NCBI RefSeq assembly: GCF_900101335.1
Contig: NZ_FNKA01000003.1
Span: 1-64,000, forward strand
DNA from: Quadrisphaera sp. DSM 44207
Lineage (GTDB): Bacteria; Actinomycetota; Actinomycetes; Actinomycetales; Quadrisphaeraceae
DNA length: 64,000 bases
Reading direction: 5' to 3'
Made by a program: the position numbers and the translations under genes. Positions 1 through 8,424 of the stretch are shown here, in pieces (within the stretch, counting starts at the first letter, position 1; every line of letters starts with the position of its first letter). Under the pieces are notes generated by a model that saw only the letters and a list, made by a program, of their open reading frames with translations, had not been told where the DNA came from and did no database searches.

Positions 1-201
1 CAGTACCTGCGCCCCAGCGTGCGCCACCACCCGGTGGCGCGGTGGGTGCGCCCGGAGGAGTTCGTGGCGCTGGCCGCGGAGGCGGAGCGGATCGGGTTCC
101 TCGGCGTCCTATCGGGGCCGCTGGTGCGCTCCTCCTACCGCGCTGGGCGGCTCTACCAGCACGCCGTCGCCGCCCGGGCCGGCTCCGCCGCGCTGCCGTG
201 A
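1..201 (+). CDS. lipA: Lipoyl synthase, C-terminal 66 residues (5' end outside window)
   Basis: The reading frame is open from the first base and ends in TGA. The tail matches the end of LipA, the radical-SAM enzyme that inserts sulfur at C6 and C8 of octanoyl groups on lipoyl domains of 2-oxoacid dehydrogenases and GcvH. Visible family signatures are QYLRP near the start, RWVRPEEF, and the highly conserved VRSSYRAG near the end. The FeS-cluster cysteines lie upstream of the window. The stop overlaps the next gene's GTG, so the two are probably translationally coupled, consistent with lipoate metabolism. Confidence 0.93.
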   Translation, partial: QYLRPSVRHHPVARWVRPEEFVALAAEAERIGFLGVLSGPLVRSSYRAGRLYQHAVAARAGSAALP

Positions 202-257
202 CCGCTGCCGTGACCGCCGGCGTGACCGCTGCCGTAACCGGTGCCGTGACGGCGGCG
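198..257 (+). repeat. Five 12-nt units of GTGACCGCTGCC type at the start of the lipoate ligase gene
   Basis: Units start at 198, 210, 222, 234 and 246. They encode [16 protein letters not shown] and V-T-A-A. Four of the five begin with GTG, so unit gain or loss would change both the number of candidate start codons and the amino-terminal length. Confidence 0.8.
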
Positions 258-1049
258 CGGCTGCCGGGTCCCCGGCTCGCCCTCCCGGGCGCCCCGCCGT
301 CCCAGCGGCGCGTGGACGCCGTCCTGGCCGACCTCGCCGCCCTCGGCGAGCCGGGGGCGGGCTGGGGCCACCTGGAGGTGCACCGGCCGGCGCCGACCGC
401 GGCGTTCAGCCGGCGCGACGCCCTCGCCGGCGGGTTCGGGCAGGCGCAGGCGGCGGCGTCCGCCCGCGGCTTCGCCCCCGTCGTGCGACCGGCCGGAGGG
501 CGCCTGGCGGCCTACCACGGCGGCGCCCTCGTGCTCGACGTCGTGGCACGGCACCCGGACCCGCGCGCGGACGTCCGGCCCCGCTTCGCCGCCCTCGGCG
601 CGTGCCTCGCCGCGGCGCTGCGCGCCCTCGGGGTCGACGCCCGGGTCGGCGCCGTGCCCGGCGAGTACTGCCCGGGGGAGTTCAGCGTCAACGCGCGCGG
701 CGCGACCAAAATCGTCGGCACCGCGCAGCGCCTCACGCGCCGCGCCTGCTACCTCAGCGCCGTGGTGCTGGTGGAGGACGCCGAGCCGGTGCGGGCCGTC
801 CTGAGCGAGGCGTACCCGCTGATCGGCCTGGACTGGGACCCCCGCACGGTCGGCTGCGTGGCGGACGAGGTGCCGGGCGCGTCGGTCGAGGAGGTGCGCG
901 CGGTGCTCCTGGAGCACCTGGGGCGCCTGCTGCCGCTGGCGCTCCCGCACCCCCCGGGTCCTCCGCACCTCCTCGACCCCGCGGGCGCCGCCGTGCTGCG
1001 CGTGCCGCTGGACGCGCGCTGGGACGCGTCGTGGCCGGAGCCGGGATGA
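198..1049 (+). CDS. Lipoate-protein ligase A family protein
   Basis: This protein of about 283 residues belongs to the BPL/LplA/LipB fold family, which transfers lipoate or octanoate to lipoyl-domain lysines. Visible motifs are a [13 protein letters not shown] segment, matching the family RRxSGGxxVYH substrate loop, and [11 protein letters not shown] with the conserved lysine near residue 171. The position directly after lipA supports a role in lipoylation or salvage. The start is uncertain: five near-identical 12-nt units each begin with GTG or GTA, giving several in-frame starts, and no clear Shine-Dalgarno selects one. I chose the first because its GTG overlaps the lipA stop. Whether it is a true ligase or an octanoyltransferase cannot be decided here. 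Confidence 0.8.
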   Translation: MTAAVTAGVTAAVTGAVTAARLPGPRLALPGAPPSQRRVDAVLADLAALGEPGAGWGHLEVHRPAPTAAFSRRDALAGGFGQAQAAASARGFAPVVRPAGGRLAAYHGGALVLDVVARHPDPRADVRPRFAALGACLAAALRALGVDARVGAVPGEYCPGEFSVNARGATKIVGTAQRLTRRACYLSAVVLVEDAEPVRAVLSEAYPLIGLDWDPRTVGCVADEVPGASVEEVRAVLLEHLGRLLPLALPHPPGPPHLLDPAGAAVLRVPLDARWDASWPEPG

Positions 1050-1858
1050 CCCTCGCCGAGCACGTGGCGCGCTGGCCGGTGGGGTCGGCGTCGGTCGCCG
1101 TCGTCGGCCCCGGGGGCGTGCTCGAGCGGTGCGGACCCGACGACGCCCGGCCCTGGGCGTCGGTGACGAAGCTGCTCACGGCCCTGGTCGTGCTCACCGC
1201 GGCCGAGGACGGCCGCCTCGACCTCGACGAGCCGGCCGGGCCCGCGGGGTCCACGGTCCGGCACCTGCTGGCGCACGCCTCCGGGCTCTCGCTGGACTCC
1301 GACCGCGTGCTGGCCCCGCCGGGCCGTCGCCGCGTCTACTCCAACCGCGGGATCGAGCTGGCGGCCGGCCACGTGGAGCGGCGCCTGCGCGCCCCCTTCG
1401 AGGCCCTGCTGCGCGAGCGCGTCCTCGGTCCGCTCGGCATGGTCGCCACCGTGCTGGCGGGCTCGCCGGCGCACGGGGCGCGCGGTCCGGTCGGCGACGT
1501 GGCGCTGCTGGCCCGAGAGCTCCTGCGCCCCGCCGTCCTGCCCGGCGGCGTCGTGCAGCTCGCCCGCCGCACGGCGTTCCCGGGCCTGTCCGGCGTGCTG
1601 CCGGGCTTCGGCCGCCAGGACCCGAACGACTGGGGGCTGGGCCCCGAGGTCAGGGGCGCCAAGTCGCCCCACTGGACGGCCCCGGAGGGGTCCGCGGCGA
1701 CCTTCGGGCACTTCGGCCAGAGCGGCTCCTTCTGCTGGGTGGACCCCGAGGCGGACGTCGCCTGCGCCTGCGTCGGCGACACCCCGTTCGGGCCGTGGGC
1801 GGCGACGGCCTGGCCGGCCCTGGCCAGCGACGTCCTCGCCCGCCACCGGACCCCTTGA
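1046..1858 (+). CDS. Serine hydrolase, beta-lactamase class C / penicillin-binding-protein-like family
   Basis: The 270-residue product carries the three catalytic signatures of this acyl-serine fold: SVTK at residues 39-42 (SxxK with nucleophile Ser39), YSN at 98-100, and an HFGQSG segment in place of the KTG triad. The HLLAHASGL segment is also typical. There is no clear signal peptide, so a cytoplasmic esterase or peptidase-like role is more likely than cell-wall transpeptidation. The ATG overlaps the preceding stop (ATGA), making it the third gene of a coupled lipA-ligase-hydrolase run. The substrate is unknown. A TTGACA-like hexamer overlaps the 3' end, but no well-placed -10 box follows. 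Confidence 0.85.
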   Translation: MTLAEHVARWPVGSASVAVVGPGGVLERCGPDDARPWASVTKLLTALVVLTAAEDGRLDLDEPAGPAGSTVRHLLAHASGLSLDSDRVLAPPGRRRVYSNRGIELAAGHVERRLRAPFEALLRERVLGPLGMVATVLAGSPAHGARGPVGDVALLARELLRPAVLPGGVVQLARRTAFPGLSGVLPGFGRQDPNDWGLGPEVRGAKSPHWTAPEGSAATFGHFGQSGSFCWVDPEADVACACVGDTPFGPWAATAWPALASDVLARHRTP

Positions 1859-1914
1859 CACCCCTCCGGCGCCCGGAGCAGACTGCCCGTAATGCCGATG
1901 CGACTATTAACTAA

Positions 1915-1925
1915 ATATTCACCCG
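1915..1925 (+). promoter_or_regulatory. Candidate operator ATATTCACCCG in an AT-rich island before the sugar ABC operon
   Basis: An unusually AT-rich patch (ACTATTAACTAAATATTCA) lies about 40-60 nt before the binding-protein start in an otherwise extremely GC-rich window. An 11-nt core matches 10 of 11 bases of a site upstream of the convergent epoxide hydrolase. It could be a repressor site or part of a promoter. The regulator is not in the window. Confidence 0.3.
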
Positions 1926-1965
1926 AACGCCACGGCAGCGGACGAGCGATGACGAAGGAGTCACC

Positions 1966-3132
1966 ATGTCCCCCAGGAAGAGCTTCCGCCGCGCGGCCCT
2001 GGGCCTGACGGCGCTGACCGCGACCGGTGCCCTGCTCGCGGGGTGCGGCACCACCGGCGGCACCGGGAGCGGCACCGCGGCCGTGGGTGCCGGTGGCGGT
2101 GCCGGGTGCAACGAGCCGACGCCCCCCGAGGACGTCCTGCTGGTGCTCTCCGTCATCAACACCACGAACCCCTACATGGCGTCGATGATCCAGGGCGCCG
2201 AGGCGCTGGCCGAGGAGCTCGGCTCCGAGCTGCGGATCGTGGACTCCCAGAACAGCTCCCAGACGGAGATCTCCCAGATCCAGGCGATCCTCGCCGAGGG
2301 CAAGAAGGTCGCCATGATCGTCAACACGGTCGCCAGCTCGGACGCCGTGCCGATCGTCAACGCGGTCGGGCAGGCCGGCGGCTGCGTCGTCATCTGGTGG
2401 AACAAGCCGGACGACTTCGAGCCCAAGGAGGTCGGCGACCACTTCGTGGCCTTCCAGATGCACTCCGGCGTGGACGCCGGCCGGTGCAACGGGAAGCTGC
2501 TCGCGGAGTCCCTGGGCGGCCAGGGCAGCATCGTCGCCTTCCCCGGCGTCCTCGACAGCACCGTGAGCCAGCAGCGCGTCGCCGGCATGAAGGACGCCCT
2601 GAAGGAGTACCCGGGCATCACGATCCTCGAGGAGCGCCCGGCCAACTGGGACCAGGCGATCGCCCTGAAGGAGGCCCAGAGCCTCATCGCCAAGCACGGG
2701 GACGCGATCGACGGGGTGTGGACGGCCGACGACGCGATGCTGCTCGGCGCGCTGGAGGCGTTCAACAAGGCCGGCATGACCGAGGAGGTGGACTTCGTCG
2801 GCGAGGGCCTGTACCCGCCGGTCGTCGACATCATGCAGAACGGTGGCGACCACATCGTGGGCGAGACCTTCCACCGCGGCTACATGGCCGCCCCGATCGG
2901 CCTGTACACCGCCTACCTCGCGGCGACCGGGGAGATGCAGGTCTCGGAGATGACCGACGAGCAGCGCAACGGCCTGTTCGAGATCCAGTGCGTCACCCCG
3001 CAGAACTACACCGAGTTCCTCACCTACGACCAGGACGTCCCCGGCTGGATCGACACCCTGATCGAGAACGGCCCCTTCGACACCGAGCCCGTCCCGCTGG
3101 TCGGTGGCGGCCCCGTCGAGCTGCCCCAGTGA
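1966..3132 (+). CDS. Sugar ABC transporter substrate-binding lipoprotein (periplasmic-binding-protein type 1)
   Basis: The 388-residue precursor begins with a basic N-terminus, a hydrophobic stretch and a lipobox LLAGC with Cys27 as lipidation site, so it should be anchored outside the membrane. A Gly/Thr linker (about 28-48) leads into a Peripla_BP_4-like domain with NTTNPYMASMIQGAEALA, the usual opening for ribose/galactose/rhizopine-type binders. AAGGAG lies 5 nt before the ATG. It is the first gene of a four-gene importer operon and supplies ligand to the two permeases downstream. The exact sugar or polyol cannot be inferred. A tryptophan pair (IWWNK) inside the likely binding cleft could stack on a ring substrate. 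Confidence 0.88.
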   Translation: MSPRKSFRRAALGLTALTATGALLAGCGTTGGTGSGTAAVGAGGGAGCNEPTPPEDVLLVLSVINTTNPYMASMIQGAEALAEELGSELRIVDSQNSSQTEISQIQAILAEGKKVAMIVNTVASSDAVPIVNAVGQAGGCVVIWWNKPDDFEPKEVGDHFVAFQMHSGVDAGRCNGKLLAESLGGQGSIVAFPGVLDSTVSQQRVAGMKDALKEYPGITILEERPANWDQAIALKEAQSLIAKHGDAIDGVWTADDAMLLGALEAFNKAGMTEEVDFVGEGLYPPVVDIMQNGGDHIVGETFHRGYMAAPIGLYTAYLAATGEMQVSEMTDEQRNGLFEIQCVTPQNYTEFLTYDQDVPGWIDTLIENGPFDTEPVPLVGGGPVELPQ

Positions 3133-3167
3133 CCGCGGCACCCCACGAGCGACCCCGGGAGCGAGCC

Positions 3168-4199
3168 ATGGTGGACACGCAGACGAGGGTGCAGGGCGCG
3201 ACGCGCGCCGGCGCGCCGGCGCTGCAGGAGCGCGGGCGCCGCCCGGGGAGGCTGCGGAGCCTGGGCGAGGTCGGCGCCCTCGTGCTGCTCGTCGCGGTGT
3301 TCTGGGTCCTGAACCCCGGCTCCTTCGCGACGCTGGCGAACCTGCGGACGATCCTCGACCAGGCGGCCCTGCCGCTCGTCGTCGGCGTGGGGGCCACGCT
3401 CGTCATCCTCATGGGCTCCATCGACCTCTCGGTCGAAGGGGTCATGGGAGCGGCGGGGATGACCTTCGTCCTCCTGTCGGCGAACAGCCGGGGCACCGCC
3501 GACCTCGGCCCGTGGGCCTTCGTCGCCGCGCTCGCGGTGGGGGCGGTGCTGGGCCTGCTGTCCGGGCTGGTCCTGACGAGGCTGAGGGTCCCGTCCTTCA
3601 TCGCCACGCTCGGCATGTGGTACGTCGGGCTGGGGATCGCGACGCTGCTGTTCGGTCGGGCCTCGATCCCCTTCCTCGCCGACGAGGCGCTCGTCGCGTG
3701 GCCGACCCGCACGCTGCTGGGCCTGCCGCACTCCTTCTGGCTCGCCGCGCTCGTCGTCCTGCTGGGCGCCGCGGTGGCGCGGTACACCCGGCTGGGCCGC
3801 AGCGCCTACGCCATCGGCGACAACGAGCAGGTCGCCCGGGACAACGGCGTGCCGGTGCTCAGGTACAAGGTCCTCGTCTTCACCGCGGCCGGGGTGTGCA
3901 GCGCCCTGGGCGGCGTCCTGGCGAGCGTCACGCTCGGGGCCGGGTCGGCGACCGTGGGCATCGGGACCCTCTTCCTGACCATCGCCGCCGTCGTCATCGG
4001 CGGCACGTCCCTCGGGGGCGGGCGGGGCGGCGTCCTGCGCACGGCGCTGGGGGTCCTCCTGCTGGTGGTCCTCAACAACGGCCTGATCCTCTCGGGGGTC
4101 AGCGCGAGCATCCAGTCCGGCGTCTCCGGAGCGGTGCTGGTCCTGGCGATCGTGGCGGCCGCGTGGCCCCACCGGAGCCGCCTGAGGGTGGTGAAGTGA
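3168..4199 (+). CDS. Sugar ABC transporter permease (RbsC/BPD_transp_2 family), first of two
   Basis: The 343-residue integral membrane protein has about 8-10 hydrophobic segments and the family landmarks MGSIDLSVEG after the second helix and AVVIGGTSLGGGRGG near the end. It should form half of the inner-membrane channel of the importer. The ATG at 3168 fits the family N-terminus after a short cytoplasmic tail; the longer open frame upstream is antisense-like shadow. It lies 35 nt after the binding-protein gene, and its stop overlaps the ATPase start (TGATG), indicating tight coupling. A second, divergent permease follows the ATPase, so the channel is probably a heterodimer. Confidence 0.88.
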   Translation: MVDTQTRVQGATRAGAPALQERGRRPGRLRSLGEVGALVLLVAVFWVLNPGSFATLANLRTILDQAALPLVVGVGATLVILMGSIDLSVEGVMGAAGMTFVLLSANSRGTADLGPWAFVAALAVGAVLGLLSGLVLTRLRVPSFIATLGMWYVGLGIATLLFGRASIPFLADEALVAWPTRTLLGLPHSFWLAALVVLLGAAVARYTRLGRSAYAIGDNEQVARDNGVPVLRYKVLVFTAAGVCSALGGVLASVTLGAGSATVGIGTLFLTIAAVVIGGTSLGGGRGGVLRTALGVLLLVVLNNGLILSGVSASIQSGVSGAVLVLAIVAAAWPHRSRLRVVK

Positions 4200-5809
4200 T
4201 GACCGTCAACAACCCCGCCAACCCCGTGGACGACCGCGTCGACCCCGTCGCCCGCACCCGCGACGGCGGGGCGGGTGCGCCCGTGACAGCGGTCCCCCCG
4301 GCCCTGAGGCTCAGCGGGATCACCAAGAGCTTCGGGCCGGTGCACGCCCTGAAGGGCATCTCGCTGGAGGTCCCCCGCAACGAGGTGCTCGGGCTCATCG
4401 GCGAGAACGGCGCCGGCAAGTCCACCCTGCTGAAGATCCTGTCCGGCGTCCACGAGCCGGACGCCGGCACGATCGAGGTGCACGGCCAGCCCGTGCGCCT
4501 GCGCCGTCCCCAGGACTCGGTGGCCGCCGGGATCGGGATCGTGCACCAGGAGCAGTCCCTGCTGACCAACCTCTCCGTCGCGGAGAACATCGCGATGAAC
4601 GTGGTGGGCGACAGGGGCGGGGCGACGAGGTTCGGGGTCTACCGCTGGGGGCGGCTGAACCGCGAGGCGGCCGAGGTGCTGGAGCGCGTCGGGGTCGGCG
4701 TCGACCCCCGCACGACGGTGAGCGACCTGTCCTTCGTCGACCGCCAGATGGTGGAGATCGCCCGGGCGCTGAGGGTCGACGAGGTCACGCACACGGCCCC
4801 GGTCGTCATCCTCGACGAGCCCACCTCCGTGCTGGAGCGCACCGAGAGCGCCGTCCTCGAGCGGGAGATCAGGGCCCTCAAGGACATCGGCTCGGTGATC
4901 TTCGTCTCCCACCGCCTCGACGAGGTGCTGCGCATCTGCGACCGCGTGGTCGTGATGCGGCACGGCGAGGTCGTCGGCGACCGCAGGACGGACGCGGTCA
5001 CCGAGGACGAGCTCTTCAAGCTCATGATCGGGCAGGAGTCCCAGGCGGCCGCCCGGCCGGCGGACCGCAGGGCCGCCTCGGCCGCCCCGGTGCTGCGCGT
5101 GGAGGGCCTGACCCGCAGGGGCGCCTTCAAGGACGTCTCCTTCGCGGTCAGCCCCGGGCGGACCGTGACCATCATGGGCACGAACAACTCCGGGCGGGAG
5201 GCGGTCTGCCGCGCGGTCTTCGGCGCCGAGCCCTTCTCCAGCGGGGTCCTCGAGGTCGACGGTCGGCAGGTGCGCTCCTGGAGCATCGGCGAGTCCGTGC
5301 GCAGCGGGATCGCCTACGTGCCCTCCGAGCGCAAGGTGGAGGGCATGGTGGGCGGCCTCACGGCTGCCGAGAACCTCACGCTCGCGCACCCCGGCAGGAG
5401 CCGCGTCGGCCCGTTCCTCAAGCGGCGCACGCGCACCGGCCTCGCGGCGCAGTGGTTCGAGGAGCTCGACGTCCGCCCCCGCGACCCCCGGCTGGAGCTG
5501 GAGCGCTTCTCCGGCGGCAACCAGCAGAAGGTCGTGCTGGCCAAGTGGCTGATGGCCGACGACCTGAAGGTGCTCGTCCTGGACCACCCGCTGCGCGGCC
5601 TGGACCCCGGGGCCGCCCGGACGGTCAACGCCCGCATCCGGGCCGCGTGCGAGCGGGGGGCCGCGGTGGTCCTCCTGCCCGACACCCTCGAGGAGGCCCT
5701 CGAGATGAGCGACGAGATCCTCGTCATGCGCGACGGCGAGGTGACGGCGCGGTTCGACCTGTCGGTCGAGCGTCCGACGTCCCTGGACCTGCTCGAGAAG
5801 ATGGTGTGA
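4199..5809 (+). CDS. Sugar ABC transporter ATP-binding protein, two fused nucleotide-binding domains with a degenerate second site
   Basis: The 536-residue protein has the RbsA/XylG/MglA tandem architecture. NBD1 has an intact Walker A (GENGAGKST, 68-76), Walker B (VVILDEPTS, Asp206-Glu207) and a diverged signature LSFVDRQ (177-183). NBD2 is more degenerate: the P-loop reads GTNNSGRE (about 327-334) with no GKS/T, and the Walker B is VLVLDHPLRG, where His463 replaces the usual catalytic Glu, although the signature FSGGNQQK (437-444) is kept. RbsA-type NBD2 P-loops are known to be weak, but the Glu-to-His change goes further. It should power import as an asymmetric ATPase with one working site. 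Confidence 0.88.
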   Translation: MTVNNPANPVDDRVDPVARTRDGGAGAPVTAVPPALRLSGITKSFGPVHALKGISLEVPRNEVLGLIGENGAGKSTLLKILSGVHEPDAGTIEVHGQPVRLRRPQDSVAAGIGIVHQEQSLLTNLSVAENIAMNVVGDRGGATRFGVYRWGRLNREAAEVLERVGVGVDPRTTVSDLSFVDRQMVEIARALRVDEVTHTAPVVILDEPTSVLERTESAVLEREIRALKDIGSVIFVSHRLDEVLRICDRVVVMRHGEVVGDRRTDAVTEDELFKLMIGQESQAAARPADRRAASAAPVLRVEGLTRRGAFKDVSFAVSPGRTVTIMGTNNSGREAVCRAVFGAEPFSSGVLEVDGRQVRSWSIGESVRSGIAYVPSERKVEGMVGGLTAAENLTLAHPGRSRVGPFLKRRTRTGLAAQWFEELDVRPRDPRLELERFSGGNQQKVVLAKWLMADDLKVLVLDHPLRGLDPGAARTVNARIRAACERGAAVVLLPDTLEEALEMSDEILVMRDGEVTARFDLSVERPTSLDLLEKMV

Positions 5810-5814
5810 GCGCC

Positions 5815-6834
5815 ATGGCGGAGAAGACCCTGCAGGAGGCCGCACCCCAGGTGGTGGCCGACCCTCCCGAGGCGCCCGCGCGGCGCCGCCTCGGCGCCCG
5901 CGGCGCGTGGCAGGCGGTCGGCCCGTTCGCGGTGTTCGTGGTGCTGTTCGCCGTCGTCGCCGTGCTCAACCCCCGGTTCCTCGGCGGTGGCGGCCTGAGC
6001 ATCCTGGCGGTGCAGTCCACGACCATCCTGCTCGTCGCCCTCGCCCAGGCCGTCGTCCTGCACGTGGGGTCGATCGACCTGTCGGTGGCCGCCATGGCGA
6101 TCCTCTCGGCGATCGTCCTGGCGCTGACGCTGGGGCCGCTGGGCGTCCTCGCGCCGCTGCTGTGCATCGCGGTCCTGGGCGTGGTCGGCGCCGTCAACGG
6201 GCTGCTCGTGGCCCACGCGCAGGTGCCGTCCTTCGCCCTCACCCTGGGCGCGCTCGGCATCCTGCAGGCCGCGTCGCTGGTGCTCAGCGGAGCGACCACC
6301 GTCTACGCCTCCGCCAACCAGCAGGTCGTGGGGTGGCTGTTCTTCCAGACCTTCGCGGGGCTGCCCGCGGCGTTCTGGGTCGCGGTGGTGCTCGCCGTCC
6401 TGCTCTGGGCGCTCCTGCGCTTCACCGCCCTCGGCCAGGGCATGACGGCGGTGGGCCACAACGAGACGGGCGCCCTCTTCTCCGGGCTGCGCACCCGCCT
6501 GCTCAAGGTCACCGCCTTCGCCCTCTCGGGCCTCCTCGCGGGCGTGGCGGGCATCATGATCATCGCGCAGGCGGGGGCCGCGTCGTCCTTCGGGCTCGGC
6601 AGCGACCTGCTGCTGCCGGGCATCGCGGCCGCCATCGTGGGCGGCACCGCCATCACCGGCGGCGTCACGAACCCGATCAACGTCGTCTTCGGCGCGCTCA
6701 CCGTGGCGCTCGTGCCCATCGGGGCCGCCGCGGTGGGCGTCACGCCGCAGGCGCAGAGCCTCGTCTACGGCGCGGTGATCATCGTGGCCGTCGCCCTGAC
6801 GATGGGCCGCTCGCGCACCCGGGTGGTGAAGTAG
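5815..6834 (+). CDS. Sugar ABC transporter permease (BPD_transp_2 family), second of two
   Basis: This 339-residue multi-span permease shares VGSIDLSVA and IVGGTAITGG with the first permease but differs elsewhere, so the two are paralogous partners rather than a recent duplication. The start at 5815 follows the ATPase stop by 5 nt and gives a normal-length cytoplasmic tail. Gene order binding protein-permease-ATPase-permease suggests a heterodimeric channel as in some autoinducer-2 (LsrC/LsrD) and rhizose-like systems. The operon ends at a strong hairpin shared with the convergent epoxide hydrolase. Confidence 0.88.
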   Translation: MAEKTLQEAAPQVVADPPEAPARRRLGARGAWQAVGPFAVFVVLFAVVAVLNPRFLGGGGLSILAVQSTTILLVALAQAVVLHVGSIDLSVAAMAILSAIVLALTLGPLGVLAPLLCIAVLGVVGAVNGLLVAHAQVPSFALTLGALGILQAASLVLSGATTVYASANQQVVGWLFFQTFAGLPAAFWVAVVLAVLLWALLRFTALGQGMTAVGHNETGALFSGLRTRLLKVTAFALSGLLAGVAGIMIIAQAGAASSFGLGSDLLLPGIAAAIVGGTAITGGVTNPINVVFGALTVALVPIGAAAVGVTPQAQSLVYGAVIIVAVALTMGRSRTRVVK

Positions 6835-6860
6835 CCCCCTCGGCCACCGGCCCCGGTCAC

Positions 6861-6900
6861 GACGGTGCCCCGCTGCGCGGCCGCGCAGCGGGGCACCGTC
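6861..6900. terminator. Bidirectional terminator: perfect 40-bp palindrome between convergent genes
   Basis: Bases 6861-6880 are the exact reverse complement of 6881-6900, giving up to an 18-bp stem with a 4-nt loop. No T-run follows on either side, as is usual for GC-rich actinobacterial terminators. It separates the importer operon from the oppositely oriented epoxide hydrolase. Confidence 0.85.
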
Positions 6901-6922
6901 GCGCTCGGGGAGCGCCGGGCGG

Positions 6923-8167
6923 TCAGCGGAACCGGCGGAAGAAGTCCCGGACGTCGGTGGTGTAGGTGTCCGGCACCTCCAGGGGCGCGAAGTGGCCGCC
7001 GTCGTCGTGCACCCGGTACTGCTGGAGGTTGAAGTACTTCTCCGTCCACGACAGCGGGGGCTTGTAGATCTCCCCCGGGTAGATCGCGACGGCGGTCGGG
7101 ACCGTGACCACGGGGAAGCCGGTGTGCGAGGGCCGCCACGGGTTGCCGCGGCACTCCCAGTAGTACCGCGAGGAGGTGCCGCCGGTGTTCGTGAGGAAGT
7201 ACACGGCGGCGGTGGTGACGAGGTCCTCCTTGGGCCACACCCGCTCGAAGGCCTCGGTGCCGACCCCGCGCTCCTCCAGGCCCCAGAAGTACCGCTTCTC
7301 CGTGATCCAGGCCAGCTGGCCCGCGGGGGAGTCCGCCACCAGGGCGGCGAGGGTCTGGGGCTTGGTCAGCTGGATCTCGCCGTACCCGCTCTCGTTCTCC
7401 ACGAAGAGCTTGCCGCGCTCGAACCAGCCCTCCTCGCCCTCGCCGTACTCCGACCTCGCCGGCAGCCCCAGCGTCGGGTCGTACTCGACCCCGGGGGGCG
7501 CGTCGGGGTGCTCGGCGAGGTAGTGGCTCATCTGGGCCGGGAAGTGGGTGTAGATGCCGAGCACGTCGTCCGCGTGCTTGTGGCCGTGCTGCTGGGTGAC
7601 GAGCGCGCCCCAGTCGCCCCCGGCGACGGCGTACCTCTCGTACCCGAGGACCTGCTTCATGAGCGCGTTCTCGAGGTCGGCCGTGCGCCACCAGTTCCAC
7701 CCCGGCTCCGTCAGGGGGGACGAGAAGCCGTACCCGGGCAGCGAGATCAGGACGACGTCGAAGGAGTCCGCCGGGTCGCCGCCGTGGGCGGCGGGGTCGG
7801 TCAGCGGGCCGATCACCTTGCGCACGTCCCAGAAGGTCCACGGCCACCCGTGGTGCAGCAGCAGCGGCACCGGGTTCGGGCCCTTGCCCTTCACGTGGAC
7901 GAAGTGCAGCGGCACGCCCATGAGGTCGACCTTGAAGTGCGGCAGCTCGTTCATGCGCCGCTCGACGTCCCGCCAGTCGTAGTCCTCGAGCCAGTACCGG
8001 ACCAGCTCGCGGTGGTAGTCGGTGTTGTAGCCGTACTTCCAGTCGTCGTTCGCGAAGTCGACGGGAAACCGGGTGCGGCGCAGCCGCTCGTGCACGTCCT
8101 GCAGCTGCTCGTCCGGGATCGCGATGGTGAACTCCGTGACCTTCTGCTGGTCAGCGGTGGTGGTCAC
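6923..8167 (-). CDS. Epoxide hydrolase (EHN domain plus alpha/beta hydrolase fold)
   Basis: The 414-residue enzyme has an N-terminal EHN-type lid segment (about 8-115) followed by an alpha/beta hydrolase core. HGWP forms the oxyanion/lid motif, AGGDWG carries the nucleophilic Asp, and DDGGHFAP near the end carries the catalytic His. This is the microsomal-type epoxide hydrolase layout, which opens epoxides to vicinal diols via an ester intermediate. The GTG at 8167 was chosen because GAGGAGG lies 8 nt upstream. The further-upstream in-frame start lacks such a site. Substrate is unknown. It shares a possible 11-nt operator sequence with the adjacent sugar importer. Confidence 0.88.
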   Translation of the reverse strand: MTTTADQQKVTEFTIAIPDEQLQDVHERLRRTRFPVDFANDDWKYGYNTDYHRELVRYWLEDYDWRDVERRMNELPHFKVDLMGVPLHFVHVKGKGPNPVPLLLHHGWPWTFWDVRKVIGPLTDPAAHGGDPADSFDVVLISLPGYGFSSPLTEPGWNWWRTADLENALMKQVLGYERYAVAGGDWGALVTQQHGHKHADDVLGIYTHFPAQMSHYLAEHPDAPPGVEYDPTLGLPARSEYGEGEEGWFERGKLFVENESGYGEIQLTKPQTLAALVADSPAGQLAWITEKRYFWGLEERGVGTEAFERVWPKEDLVTTAAVYFLTNTGGTSSRYYWECRGNPWRPSHTGFPVVTVPTAVAIYPGEIYKPPLSWTEKYFNLQQYRVHDDGGHFAPLEVPDTYTTDVRDFFRRFR

Positions 8168-8296
8168 GCCAGCACCTCCTCGTTGATGGCCCTGCGCGGT
8201 GGCCCGCCCCACCTGCGTCGGCGGGGTGGGGCCGCTGACCACCGGACGGGCCGCTCGTCGGCGGGCGAGGGCCCGTTCCCGAGTGCGGCCGAATGG

Positions 8297-8307
8297 ATAT
8301 TCATCCG
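8297..8307 (+). promoter_or_regulatory. Candidate operator ATATTCATCCG upstream of the epoxide hydrolase
   Basis: An AT-rich patch (GAATGGATATTCATCC) about 130 nt upstream of the hydrolase start contains overlapping short inverted repeats (GAAT/ATTC and GGAT/ATCC). Its core matches the site upstream of the sugar importer at 10 of 11 bases. The rest of the 258-nt gap between the hydrolase and phoU shows no other feature I can support. Confidence 0.3.
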
Positions 8308-8424
8308 GTGAATCGCGACCGAGGCAGTCTCGTGCGGGCGCTGTCGGGTGTCAAGGAGCCACCGGCCGCCGACGAGCGGTGCAGTCACGCGGTGCAGCCT
8401 GCGGCGCCGTCCGGCCGCGCGCGC

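Noticed and set aside
8340-8380. Third sigma-28-like site (GTCAAG near 8349 with GCCGAC)
   Set aside because: Spacer is 12 nt instead of 15 and both hexamers deviate.
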